Source: Ardenticatenaceae bacterium
GTDB taxonomy: Bacteria > Chloroflexota > Anaerolineae > Promineifilales > Promineifilaceae
NCBI GenBank assembly: GCA_020634235.1
Contig: JACKCB010000002.1
Location: forward strand, 62,001-126,000
Length of the DNA stretch: 64,000 nt
Direction: 5' to 3'
Position 1 is the first letter of the stretch; each line of letters opens with the position of its first letter. The position numbers and the translations under genes are program-made. Below, one piece after another: positions 1 to 7,161 of the stretch. Below the pieces are notes generated by a model. It worked only from the letters and a program-made list of their open reading frames with translations. It searched no databases and was not told the origin of the DNA.

Positions 1-76
1 AACGTTGCCGCAACGCTAAGTCAATCCGGGCCGTTTTTCTGCAGCCTGGCAATATAATAAGCAACTGCCGCTGAAG

Positions 77-107
77 GTCGTTGCCTTCAACAGGCTCAGG
101 CAACGAC
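77..107. repeat. Perfect 9-bp inverted repeat (REP-like)
   Basis: Arms GTCGTTGCC (77-85) and GGCAACGAC (99-107) are perfect reverse complements around a 13-base loop. The loop-side sequence resembles the 'aacaggctcagg' type of short dispersed repeat common in bacterial intergenic DNA. It lies in the leader of the P450 gene, so it could also act as an RNA hairpin. A TATAAT at 53-58 just upstream is a possible -10 box, without a convincing -35. Confidence 0.5.
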
Positions 108-182
108 TTGTGCCGGCAAAATCAGCACAACTATCTCGCCAGCGCGCCCCAACCGGCGCGGCTGCCGACAAGGAAGACAAAC

Positions 183-1556
183 ATGAACCAACAAACACCC
201 CCCCTGGTATCCGGCGCGCTGCCCGGCCTGGGGCACGCCCTGGAGTTCCAGCGCGACCGCTCCGGCCTCGTCCGCCGCGGTTTTGAAGAGCATGGCGCCG
301 TGTTCGCCATCAAGCTGGCCAGCCAAAACGTGGCCGTCGTCATCGGGCCAGAACATCAAAAAACCTTCTTCATGGAAACAGACAAAGCGCTCAACATCCA
401 GGAACCCTACCGCTTCCTGCTCTCGATGTTTGGCGAAGTGCTCTTCCTGGCCCCCCCAGAAGAGTACAAAGCGCAGCGCCCCCTGGTGCAAGAGCTGTTC
501 AAGCGCGAGAAGATGCTCCACTACGTCGACGTGATGCAAGTCGAAGTCCAGAAATGGCTGGACCAGCTCGGTGATGAAGGGGAGATGGAGCTGGTAGGCG
601 AGATTGTGTGGCTGGTGCAGGAAGTGGCCGGCAACTGCTTCCTGGGGCCAGAGATTCACCAGCGCATCGGGCGCGAGTTTTGGGATCTGTATGCCGACCT
701 CAGCAAATCGCTGGATCCGCTGCTGCCCCCCAATTTGCCGCTGCCCAAGTTCATCCGCCGCGACCGCGCCCGGGCGCGCATGCTAGAAATCCTGCGCCCG
801 ATCATCGCCGAGCGCCGGCAGCAGCCGGCGCTGTACGACGACTTCCTGCAAGACCTGGTCAACCGGCGTCACCCCGATGGCCGTGAATTCGACGAGGAGC
901 TAATTGTCAATCTGCTCCTGGGCCTGATGTTTGCCGGGCACGAAACCACCGCCGGGCAGGCGGCCTGGAGCATCATCCTGCTGCTGCAAAACCCCGAATA
1001 CCTGGCCCTGGTCCAGGAAGAGATTGAACGGGTGGCCCCATACGGCACCCACATCGACCCCAGGCGCTTTGCCCAGTTGGAGCACATCAGTTGGGCCGTG
1101 CGCGAGGTAGAGCGGCTGCGCCCCTCGGCCGAAATGTTGATGCGCACGGTGCACGAAGACGTGACCTTTGGCGATTACGTGGTGCCCAAGGGCTGGCTGG
1201 TGCAGGTGGCCCAGGAAATTGGCCACAATCTGCCGGCGCTGTTCGACCGGCCGGGGCAGTTTGACCCCCTGCGCTACGCCCCCGGCCGGGCCGAGGACAA
1301 GGCCGACCGCTTCGCCCTCTTTGGCTTTGGCGGCGGCACCCACAAATGCACCGGCATGAACTTCGCCAACAACGAGATGACCATCATCACCGCCCTGCTC
1401 TTCCAGCAGTACGACCTGACCCTGGTCACCACCAACCCCGGCATCAACCGCGGCCTGGGGGCCAGCCGGCCAGAAAAAACCATCATCCGCTACCGGCGCA
1501 AAGCACTCGCCCCGGCCGGGGTACCCACCCCCCTCCCTGAAGCCGCCGTGGCCTGA
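183..1556 (+). CDS. Cytochrome P450 (CYP51-like)
   Basis: Soluble haem-thiolate monooxygenase of about 457 residues, the usual bacterial P450 length. The I-helix oxygen-activation motif AGHETT is at residues 251-256, the K-helix ExxR at E308-R311, and the haem loop FGGGTHKCTG carries the axial Cys389. The haem loop and the segment after it look closest to the CYP51-like group, but the substrate cannot be read from sequence. The ATG at 183 is preferred over the in-frame start at 81 because the extra N-terminal 34 residues have no P450 character. The next gene on the same strand is a short-chain dehydrogenase, so the two may act on one lipid or terpenoid substrate. No ferredoxin or ferredoxin reductase partner is adjacent. 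Confidence 0.93.
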   Translation: MNQQTPPLVSGALPGLGHALEFQRDRSGLVRRGFEEHGAVFAIKLASQNVAVVIGPEHQKTFFMETDKALNIQEPYRFLLSMFGEVLFLAPPEEYKAQRPLVQELFKREKMLHYVDVMQVEVQKWLDQLGDEGEMELVGEIVWLVQEVAGNCFLGPEIHQRIGREFWDLYADLSKSLDPLLPPNLPLPKFIRRDRARARMLEILRPIIAERRQQPALYDDFLQDLVNRRHPDGREFDEELIVNLLLGLMFAGHETTAGQAAWSIILLLQNPEYLALVQEEIERVAPYGTHIDPRRFAQLEHISWAVREVERLRPSAEMLMRTVHEDVTFGDYVVPKGWLVQVAQEIGHNLPALFDRPGQFDPLRYAPGRAEDKADRFALFGFGGGTHKCTGMNFANNEMTIITALLFQQYDLTLVTTNPGINRGLGASRPEKTIIRYRRKALAPAGVPTPLPEAAVA

Positions 1557-1584
1557 CCTGGGTCCCCTTTCAACCTTACCGCTC

Positions 1585-1619
1585 AAGATTGGTCCAATCT
1601 CCACGATTGGACCAATCTT
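1585..1619. repeat. Perfect 15-bp inverted repeat, 5-base loop
   Basis: AAGATTGGTCCAATC (1585-1599) and its exact reverse complement (1605-1619) flank a 5-base loop. Each arm is itself nearly palindromic (GATTGG-N-CCAATC). It sits between the P450 stop and the SDR start. There is only a short T run after it, so a strong intrinsic terminator is not evident. A dispersed palindromic repeat or an mRNA stem is more likely. Confidence 0.7.
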
Positions 1620-1672
1620 TCAGCCTGACTCCATCTTCGCCACACCCGTGGCACCAACCGCAGGAGAATTCC

Positions 1673-2575
1673 ATGAGCAAACGATGGCAAACTTGGGCTG
1701 TTGCCGGCGCAGCGGTCGGGATGGCCGGCGCCATCCTCTGGCAGCGCCGCCAGCAGCAAGCCACCCACCAAGACACCACCCCCTTCAGCACCAAATACGG
1801 CCCCTGGGCCATTGTCACCGGCGCCGCCCGCGCCGAAGGCATTGGCTACGGCTTTGCCCGCCACCTGGCCGGGCGGCAAATCAACCTCGTCCTGGTCGAC
1901 ATCCTGGCCGACGAGCTGGAAGCCCGCGCCGCCGAACTGCGCCGCAACTACCTGGTCAAGGTCCGGCCGGTGGCCCTGGACCTGGGGCAGCCAGACTTCA
2001 TCAACCGGCTGCTGGCCGAAACGGACGGGCTGGACATTGGACTGCTAATCTGCAACCACATGTACACCCCCAGCGATACCCCGCCCATCCTGGACATGCC
2101 CCTGGAAATGCACCACCGGATGCTAGACATCAACGCCCGCGCCTACACCACCCTGGCCCACACCTACGGCCGGCAGATGGTCAACAAGGGGCGCGGCGGC
2201 ATCATCCTGGTCTCATCTGGCGCAGGCATGCGCGGCACCGCCTACACCGGCGCGTACTCAGCTAACAAGGCGTACCAATTCATGTTTGGCGAAGCGCTGT
2301 GGTACGAGCTGCTGGGCAGCGGCGTAGACGTGCTGGTGCTGGCCCCCGGCCTCACCCGCACCCAGGGCGACGCCCTGGATAACTACCCCGCCTTCATGAT
2401 GATGGACGTGGAGCCGGTGGTAACAGAAACACTGGCCGGCCTGGGCCAAAAACACCTGGTCATCCCCGGCCCGGTGAACAAGCTGCTCGAAGTTCTGAGC
2501 GCGCGCTTCATGTCGCGCCGCCAGGCGGTGATGACCACCGGCAAGCTAATGGCCCAGGGCTTGCAAAAAGAGTAA
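1673..2575 (+). CDS. Membrane-anchored short-chain dehydrogenase/reductase
   Basis: NAD(P)-dependent oxidoreductase of the SDR superfamily, about 300 residues. Residues 1-25 hold a short hydrophobic segment followed by an Arg/Gln-rich stretch, suggesting an N-terminal membrane anchor. The cofactor loop TGAARAEGIGYG is near residue 45. The catalytic serine lies in LVSSGAG and the Tyr-Lys pair in YSANK. The usual NNAG motif is replaced by CNHM. Overall it resembles the 17-beta-hydroxysteroid / 3-ketoacyl-CoA reductase type of classical SDR. The ATG at 1673 follows AGGAG at 1662-1666; a longer in-frame start at 1589 would run through the inverted repeat. Function with the neighbouring P450 is inferred only. 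Confidence 0.88.
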   Translation: MSKRWQTWAVAGAAVGMAGAILWQRRQQQATHQDTTPFSTKYGPWAIVTGAARAEGIGYGFARHLAGRQINLVLVDILADELEARAAELRRNYLVKVRPVALDLGQPDFINRLLAETDGLDIGLLICNHMYTPSDTPPILDMPLEMHHRMLDINARAYTTLAHTYGRQMVNKGRGGIILVSSGAGMRGTAYTGAYSANKAYQFMFGEALWYELLGSGVDVLVLAPGLTRTQGDALDNYPAFMMMDVEPVVTETLAGLGQKHLVIPGPVNKLLEVLSARFMSRRQAVMTTGKLMAQGLQKE

Positions 2576-2624
2576 GGGCCGTCTCGCCGCGGGTAACACC
2601 CGGCCGGGTTTCCACCCCACAGCC

Positions 2625-3344
2625 TCAGCGGTCATAACGGGATCCATCCAACTGGCGTTGGCGATCTGCCGCCGCTTCCGGCCGGGCCGCCGCCGCTTCG
2701 GCCGCCAACTCGGCGGCAAACGCCTCGGCTGAGGCCAGCATGGCCGGCGTGGCCCGCCGCGAGAAGTGCCAGCGCCGGCAGTGGGGGCAGCGCAGCAGCC
2801 GGCCGGCCACCGGGGTCAGGTTCCACCAGCGAATCCGCGCCGGGTGGCCACAGTAGGGGCAAACCACCCCGCCCAGCAGGCCGTAATCCCGGCCGGGGCC
2901 TTTCCCCGGCCGGGTGGTCAAATACGTCACCACCTGCACCAACACCACCAGCAGCACCACCCCCCCCGTCAGCGCATAAACCCGCCATGCCGGCACAAAC
3001 TGCCGCGTAAGCTCGTTCGATTGCAGCAGCCGGCCATCCGCCGTGTAGCCACGGGCACTCAGGCGGTGCGTCCCCAACGAAAAGTCGGCCGTATCAAAGC
3101 GAAAAGCAAACGGCGGCGCGCTGTCGGCCGCAATCACCGCCCCGTCCATCAGGAACTCCACCCGCACCAGGTCCGCCGGCCCCGTCACCCGGTAGCTGAA
3201 GCGCCCCTGGATGCTCGCCCCCAGGGCACCGCCAACATCACGGCTCAAGCGCAGGACCAACGCGTCGCTCTCTGCCTGGGCCAGGGCCGCCGCCGGCAGC
3301 AGCAAGAGCAGCCACAAGCCAGCCAGTATCAGGCGTTGCTTCAT
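2625..3344 (-). CDS. Exported membrane protein with C-terminal zinc ribbon
   Basis: About 239 residues. A clean signal peptide (MKQRLILAGLWLLLLLP then an A-x-A-type cleavage region) begins at the ATG at 3344. An immunoglobulin-like beta domain follows, resembling the 'sidedness of change' domains that measure displacement of a value. One transmembrane helix comes next, then a cytosolic zinc-ribbon-like module with CPYC...CPHC spacing. A GTG at 3383 would overlap the upstream stop by 4 bases (GTGA) and give a longer N-terminus; I chose the ATG because it starts the signal peptide. It is the last gene of the polX operon. I do not recognise a named family. Confidence 0.7.
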   Translation of the reverse strand: MKQRLILAGLWLLLLLPAAALAQAESDALVLRLSRDVGGALGASIQGRFSYRVTGPADLVRVEFLMDGAVIAADSAPPFAFRFDTADFSLGTHRLSARGYTADGRLLQSNELTRQFVPAWRVYALTGGVVLLVVLVQVVTYLTTRPGKGPGRDYGLLGGVVCPYCGHPARIRWWNLTPVAGRLLRCPHCRRWHFSRRATPAMLASAEAFAAELAAEAAAARPEAAADRQRQLDGSRYDR

Positions 3345-3379
3345 CCGGCCGCGTTCAGCAGCCGTCCAGGGCAATCGGC

Positions 3380-3958
3380 TCACGACTCATCCGGCGCCGC
3401 GGCCGGCAGCAAAAAGTCGCCAGCCACCCAGCCTTCGGTGCCGTCGTCCAGGCGCACCTGCCACCAGGTAAAGTCCCCCCCCTGCTCCGGCCCACCAATC
3501 ACCAGCATCACCCGCCCTTCGGCCGCCGTCAGCAAACGCACATTGGAGGTACTGGGGCCACCCCGGACCGTCACCCCATTGTCGCCGGTATTGGCCACCA
3601 CCGCATAATAACCCACCGTAATCTCCGGCGGTGGCGCCGAGAGGTCCAGCGTAGGCACCGGCGTGAGCGTGGGGATGGGCGTGGGGGTTTGCCGCCCCAC
3701 CGTGGGCGAAGGGGGCGGGCTGGGCGGCGCGGTCAGCCGGATGATGGTGGGGGTCGGCCCATCGGCCACCAGCGGCTCGCGCACCAGCAAAGCATTGGCC
3801 AGGGCAATGGCCAGCATAATGCCAATGATGGTCACCACCAGCCCCAGCCCCAGCCACAGCCAGGGAAGCGGTTCGGCACTGCTCTGGCGCTGGCGACGTG
3901 GCCAGCGCTTCTTTAGACCGGGTTCACGCGGGTCAGGCGGTTTTTCGTAACGAGCCAT
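3380..3958 (-). CDS. Single-pass membrane protein with bacterial SH3 domain
   Basis: About 192 residues. A basic cytosolic N-terminus (about 30 residues) is followed by one transmembrane helix (about residues 33-57), then a Pro/Thr-rich extracytoplasmic linker (PPSPPPSPT). A C-terminal SH3b domain occupies about residues 115-185, with the typical VRGGPSTSNVRLL and DGTEGWV strands. SH3b domains usually bind peptidoglycan or peptides, so a wall-associated role is likely. The start is 3 bases after the stop of the phosphatase gene, and its stop overlaps the next possible start, which argues for co-transcription from the polX promoter. Confidence 0.82.
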   Translation of the reverse strand: MARYEKPPDPREPGLKKRWPRRQRQSSAEPLPWLWLGLGLVVTIIGIMLAIALANALLVREPLVADGPTPTIIRLTAPPSPPPSPTVGRQTPTPIPTLTPVPTLDLSAPPPEITVGYYAVVANTGDNGVTVRGGPSTSNVRLLTAAEGRVMLVIGGPEQGGDFTWWQVRLDDGTEGWVAGDFLLPAAAPDES

Positions 3959-3961
3959 CAG

Positions 3962-5209
3962 TTATTCACTCACCTCTACCACCAACACGGCCAGGTCATC
4001 AACCGCTTCTGCTGCAACAGTCCACTCGGTCAGCACAGAAACAATTGCTTCCAGCAGGGCGGCCGCCGGCCGCGCCTGGCCGCGTTGCAGCCATTCGGCC
4101 AACTGCGGTACGCCAAAACGCACCCCCAACCGGTTCTCGGCGTCGGGCACGCCATCGCTAAACAGCACCAGGCGGTCCCCCGGCCGGAGCCGGACCGCAT
4201 ATTCTTCCAGGTGCAGGTCTGGCAGCATCCCCAGGAAGCGCCCTTTGCCCGGCAGGGGGGCTACAGCGTAACCCGGCCGGGCCAACAACGGCCGCTCCTG
4301 CCCGGCAATCACATACGTCAACACCCCCGAATGACGATGCAGCACCCCATAAAACGCAGTGACAAAAGTATCCGCCTCCGGCGAGACAGCCAGCATACCC
4401 TGGTGCACCGCCTGGGCCACCGCGGCCGGCGAACGGCTGCGCTGCGACTCCACCAGGAAAAGCGTGCGGCAAACAGCCATAAACAGTGCCGCATGAACAC
4501 TCTTGTCGGCCACGTCGGCCATCAGGATGCCCAGGTGGGCCTCATCCAGGTCAATCACATCATAAAAGTCGCCGCCTACCTGGCGCGCCGGCTCCAGGTA
4601 CGCCGCAAAGTGGTAGTCGGCCATCTCCGGCAACCGGCCGGGCAGCAAACTGCGCTGCACATCGGCCGCAATCTCCATCTCGCGCTCCAGCCGCTCCTTT
4701 TCCACCAGGGCCGCCTGCGCGGCGCGCAGCTCCTCATACGCCTCGGTCAGGCGGCGGTTCTTAGTCAGCAGCTCATCAATCGCCTGCCGGTCAAGGTGGC
4801 GCAGCGTTTCCAAAATCTGGCGGGTGATGGCGTAGGCAATGGCCGGGCTTTCTTCCACCAGCCGGTCAAACGCCTCTTCGTTAATCTCCCACACGACGAC
4901 CGGGGTCAGGGCAGTGCAGGAAGCCATGCGCGGCATGTTATCCAGCAGCCCCATCTCGCCAAAATACTCTTTGGGGCCGCGGATGCCCAGCAGGCGCTCT
5001 TCGCCGTCCTCCAGCCGCTGGGTAACAGCCACCCGGCCCTCCACCACAATGTAGAAGATGTGCTCGCGCCGCCCTTGCAGGCACAGGATGTGCCCGGCCG
5101 GGTACTCCCGGCGCTCGGCCACATGGCGCAGCTCCTCACGCACATTATCTTCCAGTCCATGAAAAATCTTGCGGAAAAAGCTGGTAGTGGACGTGTTGGC
5201 GCCGCTCAT
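3962..5209 (-). CDS. cNMP-binding PP2C/SpoIIE-family protein phosphatase (RsbU-like)
   Basis: Cytosolic signalling protein of about 415 residues. An N-terminal cyclic-nucleotide-binding (CAP_ED) domain spans residues about 10-130, with GEMGLLDNMPR as the phosphate cassette. A coiled-coil linker (about 140-180) leads into a PP2C-type SpoIIE phosphatase. The phosphatase has the expected metal-binding motifs GGDFYDV, LMADVADK and LFSDGVPDAEN. Such proteins dephosphorylate anti-sigma antagonists or other Ser/Thr phosphoproteins. No partner anti-sigma factor or STAS protein is nearby. The phosphate-cassette Arg (in NMPR) is present, so cAMP-type binding is plausible. The ATG at 5209 overlaps the polX stop as ATGA. 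Confidence 0.92.
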   Translation of the reverse strand: MSGANTSTTSFFRKIFHGLEDNVREELRHVAERREYPAGHILCLQGRREHIFYIVVEGRVAVTQRLEDGEERLLGIRGPKEYFGEMGLLDNMPRMASCTALTPVVVWEINEEAFDRLVEESPAIAYAITRQILETLRHLDRQAIDELLTKNRRLTEAYEELRAAQAALVEKERLEREMEIAADVQRSLLPGRLPEMADYHFAAYLEPARQVGGDFYDVIDLDEAHLGILMADVADKSVHAALFMAVCRTLFLVESQRSRSPAAVAQAVHQGMLAVSPEADTFVTAFYGVLHRHSGVLTYVIAGQERPLLARPGYAVAPLPGKGRFLGMLPDLHLEEYAVRLRPGDRLVLFSDGVPDAENRLGVRFGVPQLAEWLQRGQARPAAALLEAIVSVLTEWTVAAEAVDDLAVLVVEVSE

Positions 5210-6987
5210 AACAGACCACCTCGCAGCGGCGCAGAACCGGCCGCCGGTCCATGTCGCCGAAGATAAGCCAGGAAACGGGCCAACGGCCAGGTATTCACCA
5301 CGTTGGCGGCCGTGGCCCACCCCCGCTGTGCCGTAGCCACACCATAATGCAGCATCTCGAAATCGGCCTCATCGTGCGCATCACAGTTGATAGCCAGCCA
5401 GACCCCCAGGTCCACCGCCCGGCGCACGTGACTATCGCGCAGGTCCAGGCGGCGCGGATGGGCGTTTATCTCCAGGATGGTGCCGGTACGGCTGGCCGCG
5501 AAGAGCACGGCGTCCATGTCCAGGTCCGCCCCCGGCCGGTCAGGCAGCAGCCGGCCGGTGGGGTGAGCGAGCATGTCCACATGCGGGTTGTCGATGGCCG
5601 CCAGCGCCCGCGCCGTCACCTGTGCCCGCGGCTGGCTGAGGCTGGTGTGCAGGCTGGCAATCACAAAATCAAGCTCCGCCAGCACCTCGTCGGGGTAATC
5701 CAGCGTACCATCGGCGCGGATCTCCATCTCGGTGCCATGGAATACCCGAAAATCGGGTCCCAGGGCCGCGTCGGCGGCCCGCACCTCGGCCGCCTGCTGG
5801 CGCAGCCGTTCCACCGACAGCCCGTTGGCAATGCCCAGGCTGGCCGAATGGTCGGTGATGACGATGTATTGCCGGCCGCGGGCCTGCGCCGCCTGGGCCA
5901 TCTCCAGCACGCTCAGCTTGCCGTCTGACCAGGTGGTGTGCATGTGCAGGTCGGCCACAATGTCGCTGCTGCGGACAACGTCCGGCAGGCGGCCGGCCAG
6001 GGCCGCTTCAATTTCACCCCGGTCTTCGCGCAGGGTGGGCAGGATGTAAGGCAGGCCCAGGGTCTGGTAGACCGCTTCTTCGGTGGGGCACAGGATTTCG
6101 TCGGGCGTCCCGGCCGGGCTGTCCCCCACCGGCCGGAAGGCGTGTTCGTTGAGGCTTAGCCCCTGCTTCAGGGCCAGTTCACGCAGGCGGACATTGTGCT
6201 CCTTGCTGCCGGTGAAGTAGGAGAGGAGGGTGCCCCAGCGCCCGGCCGGGAGGACGCGCAAATCCACCTGCAAGCCATTGAGCAGCACCACACTCGACTT
6301 GGTTGGCCCCTGCCCCAAAACCGTCTCCACCCGCTCCATGCCACAGAAATGGGCCATGATAGGCGGGGCATCCTCCGCTGCCACCAGCAGGTCAATGTCG
6401 CCAATCGTCTCGCGCATCCGCCGCAGCGAGCCACCCACAGCCACCTGGCTAACGCCAGGCAAGGCCGCCAGCTCCGCCAAAATGGCCTGGGCAATGGGCC
6501 AGGCGTCGCCCAACGGCGTGCGGTCATCCCCATGGCGGGCCAGCGCCTCGATGGCCACCAGCAGCTTCGCCTCAGATTTCTCGCCCATGCCGGGCAGTTT
6601 GCGCAGGTCGCCAGCCCGCGCCGCTTCGGTCAGTTGGGCCAGCGTAGTGATGTTCAGCGTCTCATAAACCGCCTTCACCCGCTTGGGGCCTAGCCCTTCC
6701 ACGCGCAGCAGCGTTACCAGGCTGGGCGGCACATCCTGGGACAACTTCTCGTAGAACTGCAACCGGCCGGTGGCCAGCATCTCCTCAATTTTGTCCGCCA
6801 ACGTCTGGCCAATGCCCGGAATGTCGGTCAGCCCCCCTTCCTGCGCCACCACCTGCACATCACGCCCCAGGGCGCGAATGCTCTCGGCCGCCCGGCGATA
6901 AGCCAGAATGCGGTGGATGGAATCCCCTCGAATGGCCAGCATGTCGGCCACCTTCTCAAACAGGTCGGCAATCTCTCGGTTTGTCAT
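5206..6987 (-). CDS. polX: DNA polymerase/3'-5' exonuclease PolX
   Basis: Family X DNA polymerase fused to a PHP phosphoesterase, about 593 residues, the normal length. The N-terminal helix-hairpin-helix region includes DIPGIGQTLADKIEEML. The nucleotidyltransferase palm has GGSLRRMRETIGDIDLLV with its Asp pair. The C-terminal PHP domain starts DLHMHTTWSDGK and has HPTGR and the late NCDAHDE motif. It acts in base-excision and gap-filling repair, with the PHP domain giving 3'-5' exonuclease or AP-site activity. The ATG at 6987 lies only 7 bases after a TATAAT box, so the transcript may be leaderless. It is the first gene of a four-gene leftward operon with a signalling phosphatase. Confidence 0.95.
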   Translation of the reverse strand: MTNREIADLFEKVADMLAIRGDSIHRILAYRRAAESIRALGRDVQVVAQEGGLTDIPGIGQTLADKIEEMLATGRLQFYEKLSQDVPPSLVTLLRVEGLGPKRVKAVYETLNITTLAQLTEAARAGDLRKLPGMGEKSEAKLLVAIEALARHGDDRTPLGDAWPIAQAILAELAALPGVSQVAVGGSLRRMRETIGDIDLLVAAEDAPPIMAHFCGMERVETVLGQGPTKSSVVLLNGLQVDLRVLPAGRWGTLLSYFTGSKEHNVRLRELALKQGLSLNEHAFRPVGDSPAGTPDEILCPTEEAVYQTLGLPYILPTLREDRGEIEAALAGRLPDVVRSSDIVADLHMHTTWSDGKLSVLEMAQAAQARGRQYIVITDHSASLGIANGLSVERLRQQAAEVRAADAALGPDFRVFHGTEMEIRADGTLDYPDEVLAELDFVIASLHTSLSQPRAQVTARALAAIDNPHVDMLAHPTGRLLPDRPGADLDMDAVLFAASRTGTILEINAHPRRLDLRDSHVRRAVDLGVWLAINCDAHDEADFEMLHYGVATAQRGWATAANVVNTWPLARFLAYLRRHGPAAGSAPLRGGLL

Positions 6988-6994
6988 AGCCTGA

Positions 6995-7000
6995 ATTATA
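6995..7000 (-). promoter_or_regulatory. -10 box of polX operon, possible leaderless start
   Basis: On the minus strand TATAAT is followed by 7 bases and then the polX ATG, with no Shine-Dalgarno sequence between. A transcript starting at the usual distance from this box would begin at or next to the ATG. A weak -35 (TTCACT) lies 18 bases upstream. Confidence 0.5.
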
Positions 7001-7068
7001 GCGTGAACTGCGTCAAATAGTGAACCGCGATAGGTGGCAGGTCTGGTTGGGGCCTGGCCCCTGGCACA

Positions 7069-7097
7069 TTGCCAGCCAGAGTGACCCATGCTAATAT
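7069..7097 (+). promoter_or_regulatory. Sigma-70 promoter of the peptide ABC importer operon
   Basis: TTGCCA (7069-7074), 17-base spacer, TAATAT (7092-7097). The predicted leader is about 58 bases, ending in a strong AAGGAG ribosome-binding site at 7149-7154, eight bases before the ATG at 7162. Confidence 0.6.
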
Positions 7098-7161
7098 AAC
7101 TGCCTGCGCTCTAGCAGTATCGTGTGATCCCGTGTCACATCATTTGTGAAGGAGAAGAGAA

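Noticed and set aside
4085..5266. Long plus-strand open frame opposite the phosphatase gene
   Set aside because: It is a GC-driven shadow of a gene whose domains (cNMP-binding, PP2C) are clear on the other strand; the product is His/Gln/Arg-rich with no recognisable fold.
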